Shown here: piece by piece, positions 1 to 5,813 of the stretch | Position numbering within the stretch: the stretch's first letter is position 1 | Layout of the letters: each line of letters starts with the position of its first letter | Source: Lachnospiraceae bacterium | Lineage (GTDB): Bacteria; Bacillota; Clostridia; Lachnospirales; Anaerotignaceae | Length of the DNA stretch: 6,257 bases | Assembly: GCA_028695945.1 (NCBI GenBank) | Contig: JAQVIB010000127.1 | Coordinates: 1 to 6,257 of the forward strand | Reading direction: 5' to 3' | Position numbers and translations under genes: made by a program | The notes under the pieces: model-generated | Database searches by the model: none | What the model was told of the DNA's origin: nothing | The model's input: only the letters and a program-made list of their open reading frames with translations

Positions 1-383
1 GAGATATTGTTTAATACTATTTTCAAGCTTTCTATTGACTCACATCTTCCTAAAATATAGTGAAGAAAATCAATTGAGGCAATTTGCTTACAAGTTGAAT
101 GACTCAATTGCGTATTATACTGTGCGTACCCAGCAAAAAATAATGTAGCAGCAGCAAAGCCTTTTTCATTTACACCGTCAAAAAACCCTAAAATACCATC
201 AAGCTTTTGCCCGATTCCGATAAAACTATATTTATTACTAAGCAAACTCATATCCAAGTGACTATTCCATGTATAGTCTTTAGGTACTATATAAATCTCG
301 GGTTGAATATCGTAAGAAAAATCCATAGTCCTTCCAAAAAATGTTTCACCTTGTTCAGATTGTAATGTCATTGCTGTACACAT
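1..383 (-). CDS. Choloylglycine hydrolase / penicillin V acylase family protein (3' end beyond window)
   Basis: The frame opens at ATG 381-383 and stays open for 127 codons to the left edge, so only the N-terminal part is visible. Members are Ntn-hydrolases: the initiator Met is removed and Cys2 becomes the nucleophile that cleaves amide bonds in conjugated bile salts or penicillin V. The protein begins MCTAMTLQ, with Cys2, then GRTMD giving Arg18 and Asp21 at the positions known as catalytic in the family, and later DGVNEKG (about 69-75). From memory it resembles Bacillus subtilis YxeI: shared blocks include Y-[ST]-W-N-S, F-I-G-[IM]-G, K-L-x-x-I-L and GYA-[EQ]-Y. At position 82, where bile salt hydrolases usually have Asn and penicillin V acylases Tyr, this protein has Phe, which argues for the acylase side. 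There is no signal peptide, so it is probably cytoplasmic. An AGGGG ribosome site lies 7 nt before the ATG. Substrate cannot be decided from this fragment. Confidence 0.88.
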   Translation of the reverse strand, partial: MCTAMTLQSEQGETFFGRTMDFSYDIQPEIYIVPKDYTWNSHLDMSLLSNKYSFIGIGQKLDGILGFFDGVNEKGFAAATLFFAGYAQYNTQLSHSTCKQIASIDFLHYILGRCESIESLKIVLNNI

Positions 384-450
384 GTTATAACCCCTTTTTT
401 ATCAGTATATGAGGTCACATTGTTTTAATATGTAAAAGGAACTATAACAT
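382..450 (-). promoter_or_regulatory. Leader hairpin enclosing the acylase ribosome site and start
   Basis: In minus-strand RNA the arm at 450-434 (AUGUUAUAGUUCCUUUU) can pair with the arm at 398-382 (AAAAGGGGUUAUAACAU) over all 17 positions, three of them consecutive G-U wobbles, around a 35-nt loop. The second arm contains the GGGG ribosome site and the first two bases of the acylase AUG. The plus-strand RNA would have three A-C mismatches in the same place, so pairing is complete only in the sense of the gene. No U-tract follows the stem, so it is not a terminator. I infer that it limits translation of any transcript starting upstream of 450, including read-through from nikE. No ligand-binding fold is recognised. 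Confidence 0.5.
404..409 (-). promoter_or_regulatory. Possible -10 element for the acylase gene
   Basis: The minus strand reads TATACT here, about 20 nt before the acylase ATG and inside the loop of the leader hairpin. I find no good -35 at 16-18 nt spacing; the nearest candidate, TTACAT, is 20 nt away. If used, the RNA would start near 397 and lack the upstream hairpin arm. This is weak evidence on its own. Confidence 0.25.
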
Positions 451-484
451 TTTCTAAATAATGAAACATTTATTGGGTTCACAC

Positions 485-1225
485 CTATTTAACAGGGACA
501 TCCATTATAGAATTAAGGAGGTTTTTAGCATATTCATTTTTTATTGTTCTTAATCCATCTATATTGCACGTTTCAACCACTTGTCCGTTGTACAAAAATA
601 GCACCTTATTACATAAATATGTTACTGAAGTTAGGTCGTGGGTTATAAATACATATGTTAAGGAATACTTTAATTTTATCTGCCGAAGTAAATCCATAAC
701 CTGAACCTGTGTGTGGGCATCCAACGAGCTGATAGCTTCATCAAATAAGATAATTCTAGGTTGAAGTGCTACCGCCCTTGCAATACATATTCTCTGTAGC
801 TGCCCTCCGCTTAATTCATGAGGATAGCGTAAAATATACTCTTGCCCAAGCCCTACCAATTCTAAAAGCCTATACACTTCGTTGTCTTTGTTAAGTTTTA
901 TTCCATCACGTCTTTCTCTTACCGTAAGAGATTCTATTATGATATCATTAACGGTAAATCTTGGATCTACAGACGTGGAATAATCCTGAAAAACAACGCT
1001 AATAGGCTTTTTAACGTAAACCTTTCCGCTGTCGGGTTTCAATAATCCACATATTACACACCCAAGTGTACTTTTACCACTTCCGCTTTCCCCAATAATA
1101 CCAACACAATCTCCTTCTTCTACATTCATGGATACATCCTTTAATACTTGCTGACGCTCTTTTCCAAAAATGCTTTTTGTGTTTCCTTTGCGGAAGCTTA
1201 CATTTATATTTTGTAAGTTAATCAT
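485..1225 (-). CDS. nikE: Nickel/peptide ABC importer ATP-binding protein, NikE-like
   Basis: This 246-residue cytoplasmic ATPase has every core ABC motif: Walker A GESGSGKST at 45-53, Q-loop Gln80 in VVFQD, signature LSGGQ at 138-142, Walker B IILFDE at 158-163, D-loop SLD at 167-169 and H-loop His196 in FITHD. LSGGQLQRICIAR and the DEAISSLD stretch resemble E. coli NikE more than generic OppF. It is slightly short (E. coli NikE is about 268), mainly because Walker A to Q-loop spans only about 29 residues. The ATG at 1225 lies 7 nt after the nikD TGA, and its GAGG ribosome site overlaps that stop, so it is the promoter-distal gene of the operon. It ends in TAG. The frame is intact, but its partner NikD has lost Walker A, so the paired ATPase sites could not form normally. 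Nickel specificity is inferred from the whole operon. Confidence 0.88.
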   Translation of the reverse strand: MINLQNINVSFRKGNTKSIFGKERQQVLKDVSMNVEEGDCVGIIGESGSGKSTLGCVICGLLKPDSGKVYVKKPISVVFQDYSTSVDPRFTVNDIIIESLTVRERRDGIKLNKDNEVYRLLELVGLGQEYILRYPHELSGGQLQRICIARAVALQPRIILFDEAISSLDAHTQVQVMDLLRQIKLKYSLTYVFITHDLTSVTYLCNKVLFLYNGQVVETCNIDGLRTIKNEYAKNLLNSIMDVPVK

Positions 1226-1232
1226 TAGAACC

Positions 1233-1601
1233 TCATTTACCCAGAATTTGATGATAACGCAAAGAAGTCATGTATTTGCTTTTAACCAGTTGCTTTGTAT
1301 ATTCATCTTTCGGGTTAGTTGTAATATGAACAAAGACACCTTCATCAACTATCTTTCCTTGGTTAATTACAATAATCCTATCCGCAATTTTGGAAATTAC
1401 ACTTAAATAATGGGTTATAAAAATCATTGACGTTTTACCTGTATTTTTTATCTTTGCAAATTCTTTCATAATCTCAAACTGGGTTATGGCATCAATTGCC
1501 GTAGTTGGCTCATCGGCGACAAGAATTGTCGGTTCCATAGAAAGTGCAAGCCCTATGGTTATTCTTTGCAGCATTCCGCCGCTTAACTGATGAGGATACT
1601 T
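1233..1601 (-). pseudogene. nikD: Remnant of nikD-like ABC ATPase, N-terminal half deleted
   Basis: From about 1601 down to TGA 1233-1235 the frame encodes only the second half of an ABC ATPase, about 122 residues: KYPHQLSGGMLQR (signature), ILVADEPTTAID (Walker B and D-loop), IFITHYLS (H-loop) and KDEYTKQLV near the end. LSGGM and the ADEP-TT stretch are typical of NikD/DppD-type subunits, which are usually about 250 residues. The start codon, Walker A and Q-loop are missing. Upstream of 1601 the DNA is nikC sequence in another frame, so roughly 135 nikD codons were lost in one deletion. The residue after the H-loop His is Tyr where Asp is normal (THY rather than THD), a second sign of relaxed constraint. 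No credible start precedes the signature motif. It cannot bind and hydrolyse ATP as a complete subunit. Confidence 0.85.
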
Positions 1602-2362
1602 ACAAAGCACGTAACAATTGCAACACCTGGTGCAATCATCTGTACAGGATTTGTTGTCATAACGTTTTTGGCCTCGTTTAGCATTGCACCCCATTCCGGT
1701 GTTGGGGCTTGAACGCCAAGTCCTAAAAATGAAAAAGTAGAAATATCCAGAATCGCCCAACCAATATCCAAAGTTGCCAACACTGCCATTTCCCATGAAA
1801 TACTGGGCAGAAGATGTCTAAAAAGTATAAAGCTTTCTCTATTTCCAATGCATCGTGAAAATAAAATAAAATTCTTACTTCTATATTTCATTACATTTGT
1901 TCGAACCATTCTGGCGTACCATGCCCACTTAATAATTACATTGGCGATAATTACATTACGAACGTCCACACCCAAAAGTGCTACTATGGCAAATATCATA
2001 ATTTGGCTTGGAAATGAAAGCATTACATCAATAATCCTCATAATAATCTCGTCCACCACGCCTCTAAAATATCCCGCCAAAAGTCCCATAACCATCCCAA
2101 TAGAAATGGTTCCTATCATTGTCATCAACGATAAAAACAGTGTAGGTCTTATTCCATATATCATTCTGGATAATATACATCTGCCAAGATTATCTGTGCC
2201 CAATGGATATTCCAAGCTTATAACAGCAAATTTATTCATAACATCTATCTCATATGGGTCGTGAGAAGCAAATAATGGTGCAAAAATTCCAACTATTGTA
2301 GTTGCAAAAATAATAATCAGCATAATTAATGCGGTTTTATTCTTAAAAAGTTTTTTCCACAT
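1583..2362 (-). CDS. nikC: Nickel/peptide ABC importer permease, NikC-like, C-terminus lost by deletion
   Basis: This 259-residue integral membrane permease (E. coli NikC is about 277) starts MWKKLFKNK, followed by TM1 (about 11-31), the GTDNLGR block (55-61) and the ATPase-coupling loop around CIGNRESFILFRHLLP (171-186). Near the C-terminus the family block FLGLGVQAPTPEWGAMLNEA is intact. Native sequence runs to about VAIVTC (residue 252). The usual ending, of the FNLLGDGLRDALDPK type, is absent; instead the frame reads about seven codons out of frame through nikD and stops at TAA 1583-1585. ATG 2360-2362 overlaps the nikB TGA by one base (TGATG), with a GAGGGG ribosome site 7 nt upstream, so the two were translationally coupled. 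The shifted tail FVSILIS is hydrophobic and might partly rebuild the last membrane segment, but the cytoplasmic tail is gone. Treat as a probable pseudogene. Confidence 0.85.
   Translation of the reverse strand: MWKKLFKNKTALIMLIIIFATTIVGIFAPLFASHDPYEIDVMNKFAVISLEYPLGTDNLGRCILSRMIYGIRPTLFLSLMTMIGTISIGMVMGLLAGYFRGVVDEIIMRIIDVMLSFPSQIMIFAIVALLGVDVRNVIIANVIIKWAWYARMVRTNVMKYRSKNFILFSRCIGNRESFILFRHLLPSISWEMAVLATLDIGWAILDISTFSFLGLGVQAPTPEWGAMLNEAKNVMTTNPVQMIAPGVAIVTCFVSILIS
1594..1608. other. Deletion junction joining nikC to nikD
   Basis: On the minus strand, nikC sequence ending in GTTACGTGC (V-T-C) is followed within a few bases by AAGTATCCTCATCAG, which is K-Y-P-H-Q of nikD in a different frame. 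By comparison with intact homologues about 18 nikC codons and about 135 nikD codons are missing, near 450-500 bp. The exact breakpoint and any microhomology cannot be fixed without the undeleted relative. Confidence 0.8.
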
Positions 2363-3300
2363 CAGTTATCCCCTCGCAATCTAGGGTCAATTAAATATTG
2401 AATAATATCAAATAACAAGTTAAACACTACAAACAAAGTTCCTATTAACAGCACATAAGTCTGTATAACAGGGTAATCTCTATTAAAAATAGATTCAATG
2501 CAAAGTTTGCCAAGACCTGGCCATGCAAACACATTTTCAACAACTATTGTTCCTGCAATTAACTGCGGAACACTCATGCCAATTGCAACTATGAATGTAT
2601 GCAATGAATTAATTAAAATGTGCCTAACAAGAATATTTTCCTTTTTCAATCCCCTTGCATTAGCATAGAGAACATAATCCTCTTTCATATTTTCCAGCAT
2701 ATTATTTCTGATTAAACGAATATATGTGGAAATATAAGTTAGGAAAACTGTAATTGCAGGCAATATTATATGTTCAGCACTTCTACTACCACTGGTAGGC
2801 AGTAAATTAAGTCTAATACTTACCAACCAAATTAATAATAACCCTATCCAATATGCAGGCATTGCAGTTGTAACAAATACTAGTTCACGCATAATCTTAT
2901 CAAATAAACCGTCCTTATATACAGCACAAAAAAAGCCGATTGGGAGGCTTAATACTATTACAAGTACCAACGACGCCCCAACCAGATTTACTGTAGCCGG
3001 CAGACAACGTCCAAATTCTCCTAAAACCGTCCTCGATGGATTTGTATAACTCACCCCAAAATCCAATCTAAAACAATCCATCAACCATTTAAAATATCTA
3101 ACCATATAAGGTTGGTTTAGTCCCAATTCTTCTCTAACTTCTTCAATTGCCTGCTCCGTAATAACTGGCGTCTGGCGAACACATAACGCTACTTCCGCAG
3201 GGTCAGATGGAATGAGATTAATAAAGGCAAAGCAAATAAAGGAAATACATAATAATAAGGGAATTGCACTTAAAACCCTTTTGACGATATAACTTTTCAT
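2362..3300 (-). CDS. nikB: Nickel/peptide ABC importer permease, NikB-like
   Basis: This 312-residue integral membrane subunit pairs with NikC to form the transport channel and is close in length to E. coli NikB (314). It begins MKSYIVKRV with a long TM1 (about 8-30), has the periplasm-facing ELGLNQPYMVRYF block (58-70) and LDFGVSY (79-85), NLLPTSG at 165-171, an ATPase-coupling loop around YANARGLKKENILVRH (212-227) and the C-terminal VENVFAWPGLGK then FNRDYPVIQ, which match NikB closely. It ends in the typical LIDPRLRG. I chose ATG 3298-3300 because an AGAGG ribosome site sits 6 nt before it; a TTG two codons further up (3304-3306) abuts that site and is unlikely. The TGA overlaps the nikC start. 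The frame is undamaged even though its binding protein, permease partner and one ATPase are broken. Confidence 0.92.
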   Translation of the reverse strand: MKSYIVKRVLSAIPLLLCISFICFAFINLIPSDPAEVALCVRQTPVITEQAIEEVREELGLNQPYMVRYFKWLMDCFRLDFGVSYTNPSRTVLGEFGRCLPATVNLVGASLVLVIVLSLPIGFFCAVYKDGLFDKIMRELVFVTTAMPAYWIGLLLIWLVSIRLNLLPTSGSRSAEHIILPAITVFLTYISTYIRLIRNNMLENMKEDYVLYANARGLKKENILVRHILINSLHTFIVAIGMSVPQLIAGTIVVENVFAWPGLGKLCIESIFNRDYPVIQTYVLLIGTLFVVFNLLFDIIQYLIDPRLRGDN

Positions 3301-3314
3301 ATTCAACCTCTTCC

Positions 3315-3350
3315 AAAATGAGCCATTGTCCTAAGACAACGGCCCATTTT
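3315..3350 (-). promoter_or_regulatory. Intercistronic hairpin between nikA and nikB
   Basis: Just after the nikA stop, minus-strand RNA can form a 16-bp stem with a UUAG loop: AAAAUGGGCCGUUGUC pairs with GACAAUGGCUCAUUUU, two positions being G-U. In plus-strand RNA those two positions are A-C mismatches, so the fold belongs to the nik mRNA. The stem starts 7 nt after the nikA TAA and ends in UUUU directly before the nikB ribosome site. Such structures downstream of binding-protein genes are known to act as partial terminators or 3' stabilisers that raise binding-protein yield over permease; which of these applies here is inference. Confidence 0.72.
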
Positions 3351-3357
3351 CAAATTC

Positions 3358-4664
3358 TTATTCAAAATACATATTGTAAAATGGTACTTCATACTGAGTT
3401 TGTGTAAAATTAACACCCTTAAGCTTGTTAGTATATATTGCTTTATTACACTCGTAAGTTAATGGAATGTATACTGCATCTTCATGAAGTGCTGTTAATA
3501 CAAAATCATACAATTCCTGTCTTTTTGCCTCATCTGTAGATACAAGAATTTTCCCAATTGCATCATCAATTTCTGCCTTGTTATCTAATCCCTGTTGTGC
3601 TGCATAATCACCATAAACAGGTGCTGTCATGCCAGATAATGTGGACTGCGGGTCATAAGGCATACCCCAGTTAATGTTGAATACAATATCAAAGTTGCCT
3701 GATTTCATATTGTCACGATAGGACTGTTCCTCCTGCCCTGTAATATTAATTTGAACACCAATTTTTTTGTAGTCTGCCTGAATAAGCTCGGCTATATTTT
3801 TTTCTGTAACGCTATCGCTGTTATAAAGTATTTCTAAAACAAGCTTCTTGCCGTCTTTTTCACGAACTCCGTCGTTTCCCATTTTCCAACCGACTTCTTC
3901 TAAAATCCGGTTTGCAGACTCCTGTTTATACTCATAAGGTTTAATATCCACATCGCAGTATGGAGTTGACTTTGAAAATAAATAATCTGCAGGTTTTTCA
4001 AGTCCATTGAATCATCTATTACAAAATCTGTAAGTATGTAAGGACCTGTACCAATATGAGAAGATACTCCATCTTTTGTACTGCCATTAATCATTGACTT
4101 TGGTGAAATCATTGCAAAAGGTCTTGTTACACCAAGCTCTGTTAGCATTGGATAATAAGGTTCTGACATTGTAATTACAAAAGTGTCTGGGTCTGGTGCT
4201 TCAACACTTACCAAAAGGTTCATCATTTCTAACCATGTATGACGTTCCTTATTCTCAATTATGGCATCGAAGTTTGCTTTAATTGCATATGCATCGCAAA
4301 CCTCACCATCAGAGAACTCAACTCCTTTACGAATTTTAAATGTGTATACCTTTCCATCTTCGCTAATATCCCAGTCTTATGCTAAGCATCCCTCATAACC
4401 ATCTTTGGTTATTGTTACTAATGTTTCATACAGAATTTCCTGTGCATACATTTCACCTGCATATAAATGCGGATTTAGATCCCTAATATCTCTAAAATTT
4501 ACAAAAACTAGTTCATCTCTAGCTCCTGATTCCTGCGAAGCTTCAGCATTTGTTCCTTATACAGTACCGTTAACTGCTTGCGTAGCTTGTTTTGATGTAC
4601 ACCCAACCATCAATGCCGACATCATAGAAATGGCAAGGCATATTGATAAAAATTTCTTTTTCAT
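3358..4664 (-). pseudogene. nikA: NikA-like lipoprotein substrate-binding protein, broken by two stops and a deletion
   Basis: ATG 4662-4664 has a perfect AGGAGG site 8 nt upstream and starts a lipoprotein signal (MKKKFLSIC...), with lipobox Cys22 in LMVGC. The frame carries TAA at codon 36 (4557-4559) and codon 96 (4377-4379), yet homology continues across both: LNPHLY, ERHTWLE, TRPFAM and GTGPYIL all match E. coli NikA. After DFVIDDS (codon 219, about 4008) it jumps to LEKPADYLFSKS in another frame, which runs to TAA 3358-3360. About 110 codons (lobe II and hinge) are missing there. The second part contains AELIQADYKKIGV, NWGMPYDP and EDAVYIPL, again NikA-like. Residues aligning with E. coli Arg97, Trp100, Arg137, Trp398 and Tyr402 are present; the position of His416 appears to be Tyr. 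The intact ancestor would have been about 540 residues. A staphylopine/CntA-type or peptide-binding role cannot be excluded. Confidence 0.9.
4000..4012. other. Deletion junction inside nikA
   Basis: The minus strand reads GATGATTCA (D-D-S, N-terminal frame), then a few bases on GGACTTGAAAAACCT (G-L-E-K-P in the C-terminal frame). In intact NikA proteins these blocks are separated by roughly 110 residues that include the usual RNE.YWGEKP and TGDIDL motifs, which are nowhere in the window. The join changes frame. Confidence 0.8.
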
Positions 4665-4670
4665 AATTTA

Positions 4671-4678
4671 TTCCTCCT
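4671..4678 (-). promoter_or_regulatory. nikA ribosome binding site
   Basis: The minus strand reads AGGAGGAA, a full anti-Shine-Dalgarno match ending 6-8 nt before ATG 4664. It is the strongest ribosome site in the window and fixes the nikA start. Confidence 0.9.
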
Positions 4679-4695
4679 AATGTTTTCCTTATCTA

Positions 4696-4725
4696 ATAAT
4701 AACACATGTTAGTTTAGGCTTACTA
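4696..4725 (-). promoter_or_regulatory. Probable nikA operon promoter region with a weak dyad
   Basis: A -10-like TATTAT lies at 4701-4696 (minus strand), about 32 nt before the nikA ATG. No TTGACA-like -35 is found at the expected distance; instead an inverted repeat TAGT-N8-ACTA covers 4710-4725. A poor -35 with a dyad over it is common at LysR-activated promoters, and a LysR gene lies immediately upstream. No NikR-type GTATGA-N16-TCATAC operator is visible. The assignment is tentative. Confidence 0.3.
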
Positions 4726-4738
4726 GCTATAAATTAAA

Positions 4739-4775
4739 ATAGCATGGTTATAACAAATCGTTATAGCCATGCTAT
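4739..4775 (-). terminator. Rho-independent terminator after the LysR gene
   Basis: Arms at 4739-4754 and 4760-4775 are complementary over 15 of 16 positions with a 5-nt loop, and the minus strand continues with TTTTAATTT. It lies 17 nt after the regulator's TAG. The plus strand is also followed by a T-run (4779-4784) and its single imperfect pair becomes G-U there, so it could stop transcription both ways; no plus-strand gene is present to need it. Confidence 0.8.
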
Positions 4776-4792
4776 CTATTTTTTACACATTA

Positions 4793-5701
4793 CTATTTAT
4801 AAAGTTTTTTTAAAGATTGAACATACTCCTTTTCATTATCATCCAGTTTATCCCAAAATTCCGATACATATCCAACAAGAATATACCTTTCACACCCAGT
4901 AATTTTTATCATTCTAATATCATACTGTTGGTATTTAGAATTTAAAAAGTCTACACCAATACTGCACAAATCTGTATAAAGCAACATATCCAAAAAACAA
5001 TGGTCGCTATTTGTATACACAATATGCTCCAATTCGTCTGTTCGAACAGCACCTAGGCTAAATGTATCCATATGCTCCACCATGGAAAAATAATCTTTAT
5101 TGCCCTGTACAAATTTTAGATTTTTCAGCTCCTGAAATTCTATGCTTTCCTCATTATAATATGGGTTGTTGGGCCCAACACATTAACACAACTCGCATTC
5201 TTTTAGTGCCTGAAACTGCAAATTTTTTGTTTCTAAAATCCGCTTTAACACAGGCTCCTGCTGTTTTGCAAAATAAATAACTCCTATGCGTGCCTGTTGC
5301 TGTGCCACCAGTTGAATTGCTTCTTCTGCAGTACCCTCTTGAAACTCTATATGTAGTCTTTCATCTTTCTTTTTCATATAAAAATTCGCTAGATTCCTAG
5401 CTATCATATTGATTGGGTATGAATCAATTTTCAACTTTAAATATATCTCATTTTTTGCTAATTCCTTTATCATTTCTGAGTTCTTAATAATATTTTTTGC
5501 ATATTGGTATAAATGCTCGCCAAAAAGTGTAAGCTTAATTCCTTTGCTTGAGGGAACAAATATATTTACTTTTAATTCACTTTAAAGGTTTCTTATAACT
5601 TTACTAACATTTGGTTGTGTAGTATAGAGTATTTCTGCGGCTTTGTTTAAGCTTTTTGTTTCCACAGCCGCAATAAGATATTGCATTTGTCGTATTTCCA
5701 T
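4793..5701 (-). pseudogene. LysR-type transcriptional regulator with two nonsense codons
   Basis: One continuous 302-codon frame from ATG 5699-5701 to TAG 4793-4795 has LysR size and layout, but contains TAA at codon 40 (5582-5584) and codon 173 (5183-5185). The N-terminal winged helix-turn-helix is clear: SLNKAAEILYTTQPNVSKVI then RNL-stop-SEL, where the family has Glu (L-E-x-x-L), then GIKLT. The second stop sits in ELC-stop-CVGPNNPYYN, where family members usually read L-[YF]-V-G-P-x-x-P, so Leu TTA to TAA is likely. The rest (90 onward) is the co-inducer-binding domain, without deletions. An AGGA site is 5 nt upstream of the ATG. Being upstream of and co-oriented with the nik genes, it may have been their activator, though nickel operons are more often NikR-controlled. 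As written it yields only a 39-residue peptide. Confidence 0.88.
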
Positions 5702-5739
5702 AATAATCCTAATAATCAATAGTTAGTATTTAATTATTT

Positions 5740-5764
5740 TAAGATTTAATATCTTATAATTATA
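5740..5764 (-). promoter_or_regulatory. Possible promoter and operator of the LysR gene
   Basis: The minus strand has a perfect -10, TATAAT, at 5764-5759, followed directly by a perfect inverted repeat TAAGAT-N5-ATCTTA at 5756-5740 that would cover the transcription start. The leader would be about 50 nt. No good -35 is seen at 17 nt (it reads CGGAAA). LysR proteins often repress their own genes through a site at the start, which fits, but AT-rich DNA makes short palindromes common. Confidence 0.4.
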
Positions 5765-5813
5765 GTATAAATCTTTTAATTTTTCCGTTATTCACATAAT
5801 GCTAGAAATGTCT

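Noticed and set aside
1170..1406. Plus-strand open frame of 78 codons across the nikD/nikE boundary
   Set aside because: It is antisense to clear ABC ATPase sequence, has no ribosome site and no recognisable protein character.
1602..1796. N-terminal extension of the nikD frame (starting MGNGSVGNF), which might be a novel domain fused to an ABC ATPase
   Set aside because: The same DNA encodes the conserved GLGVQAPTPEWGAMLNEA block of NikC in another frame; the extension is out-of-frame nikC sequence created by the deletion.
1848..2264. Plus-strand open frame of 138 codons
   Set aside because: It lies wholly opposite the conserved nikC frame and reads as a hydrophobic mirror of it; no ribosome site.
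4405..4680. Plus-strand open frame of 91 codons
   Set aside because: It is antisense to the nikA signal peptide and N-terminal region, whose frame is supported by homology and a perfect ribosome site.
4665..4738. NikR operator controlling nikA
   Set aside because: No GTATGA-N16-TCATAC-like sequence is present; only a weak TAGT-N8-ACTA dyad is seen.
4739..4775. Hairpin as a repeat unit or mobile-element end
   Set aside because: No second copy, no transposase and no target duplication is present; position after the LysR stop with a T-tract fits a terminator.
5062..5280. Plus-strand open frame of 72 codons
   Set aside because: It is antisense to the LysR co-inducer domain and has no independent support.
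3358..5701. TAA reassigned to an amino acid, which would make nikA and the LysR gene intact
   Set aside because: The positions imply different residues (Glu and Leu), nikA itself appears to end in TAA, and deletions with frame changes break nikA and nikC/nikD in any case.
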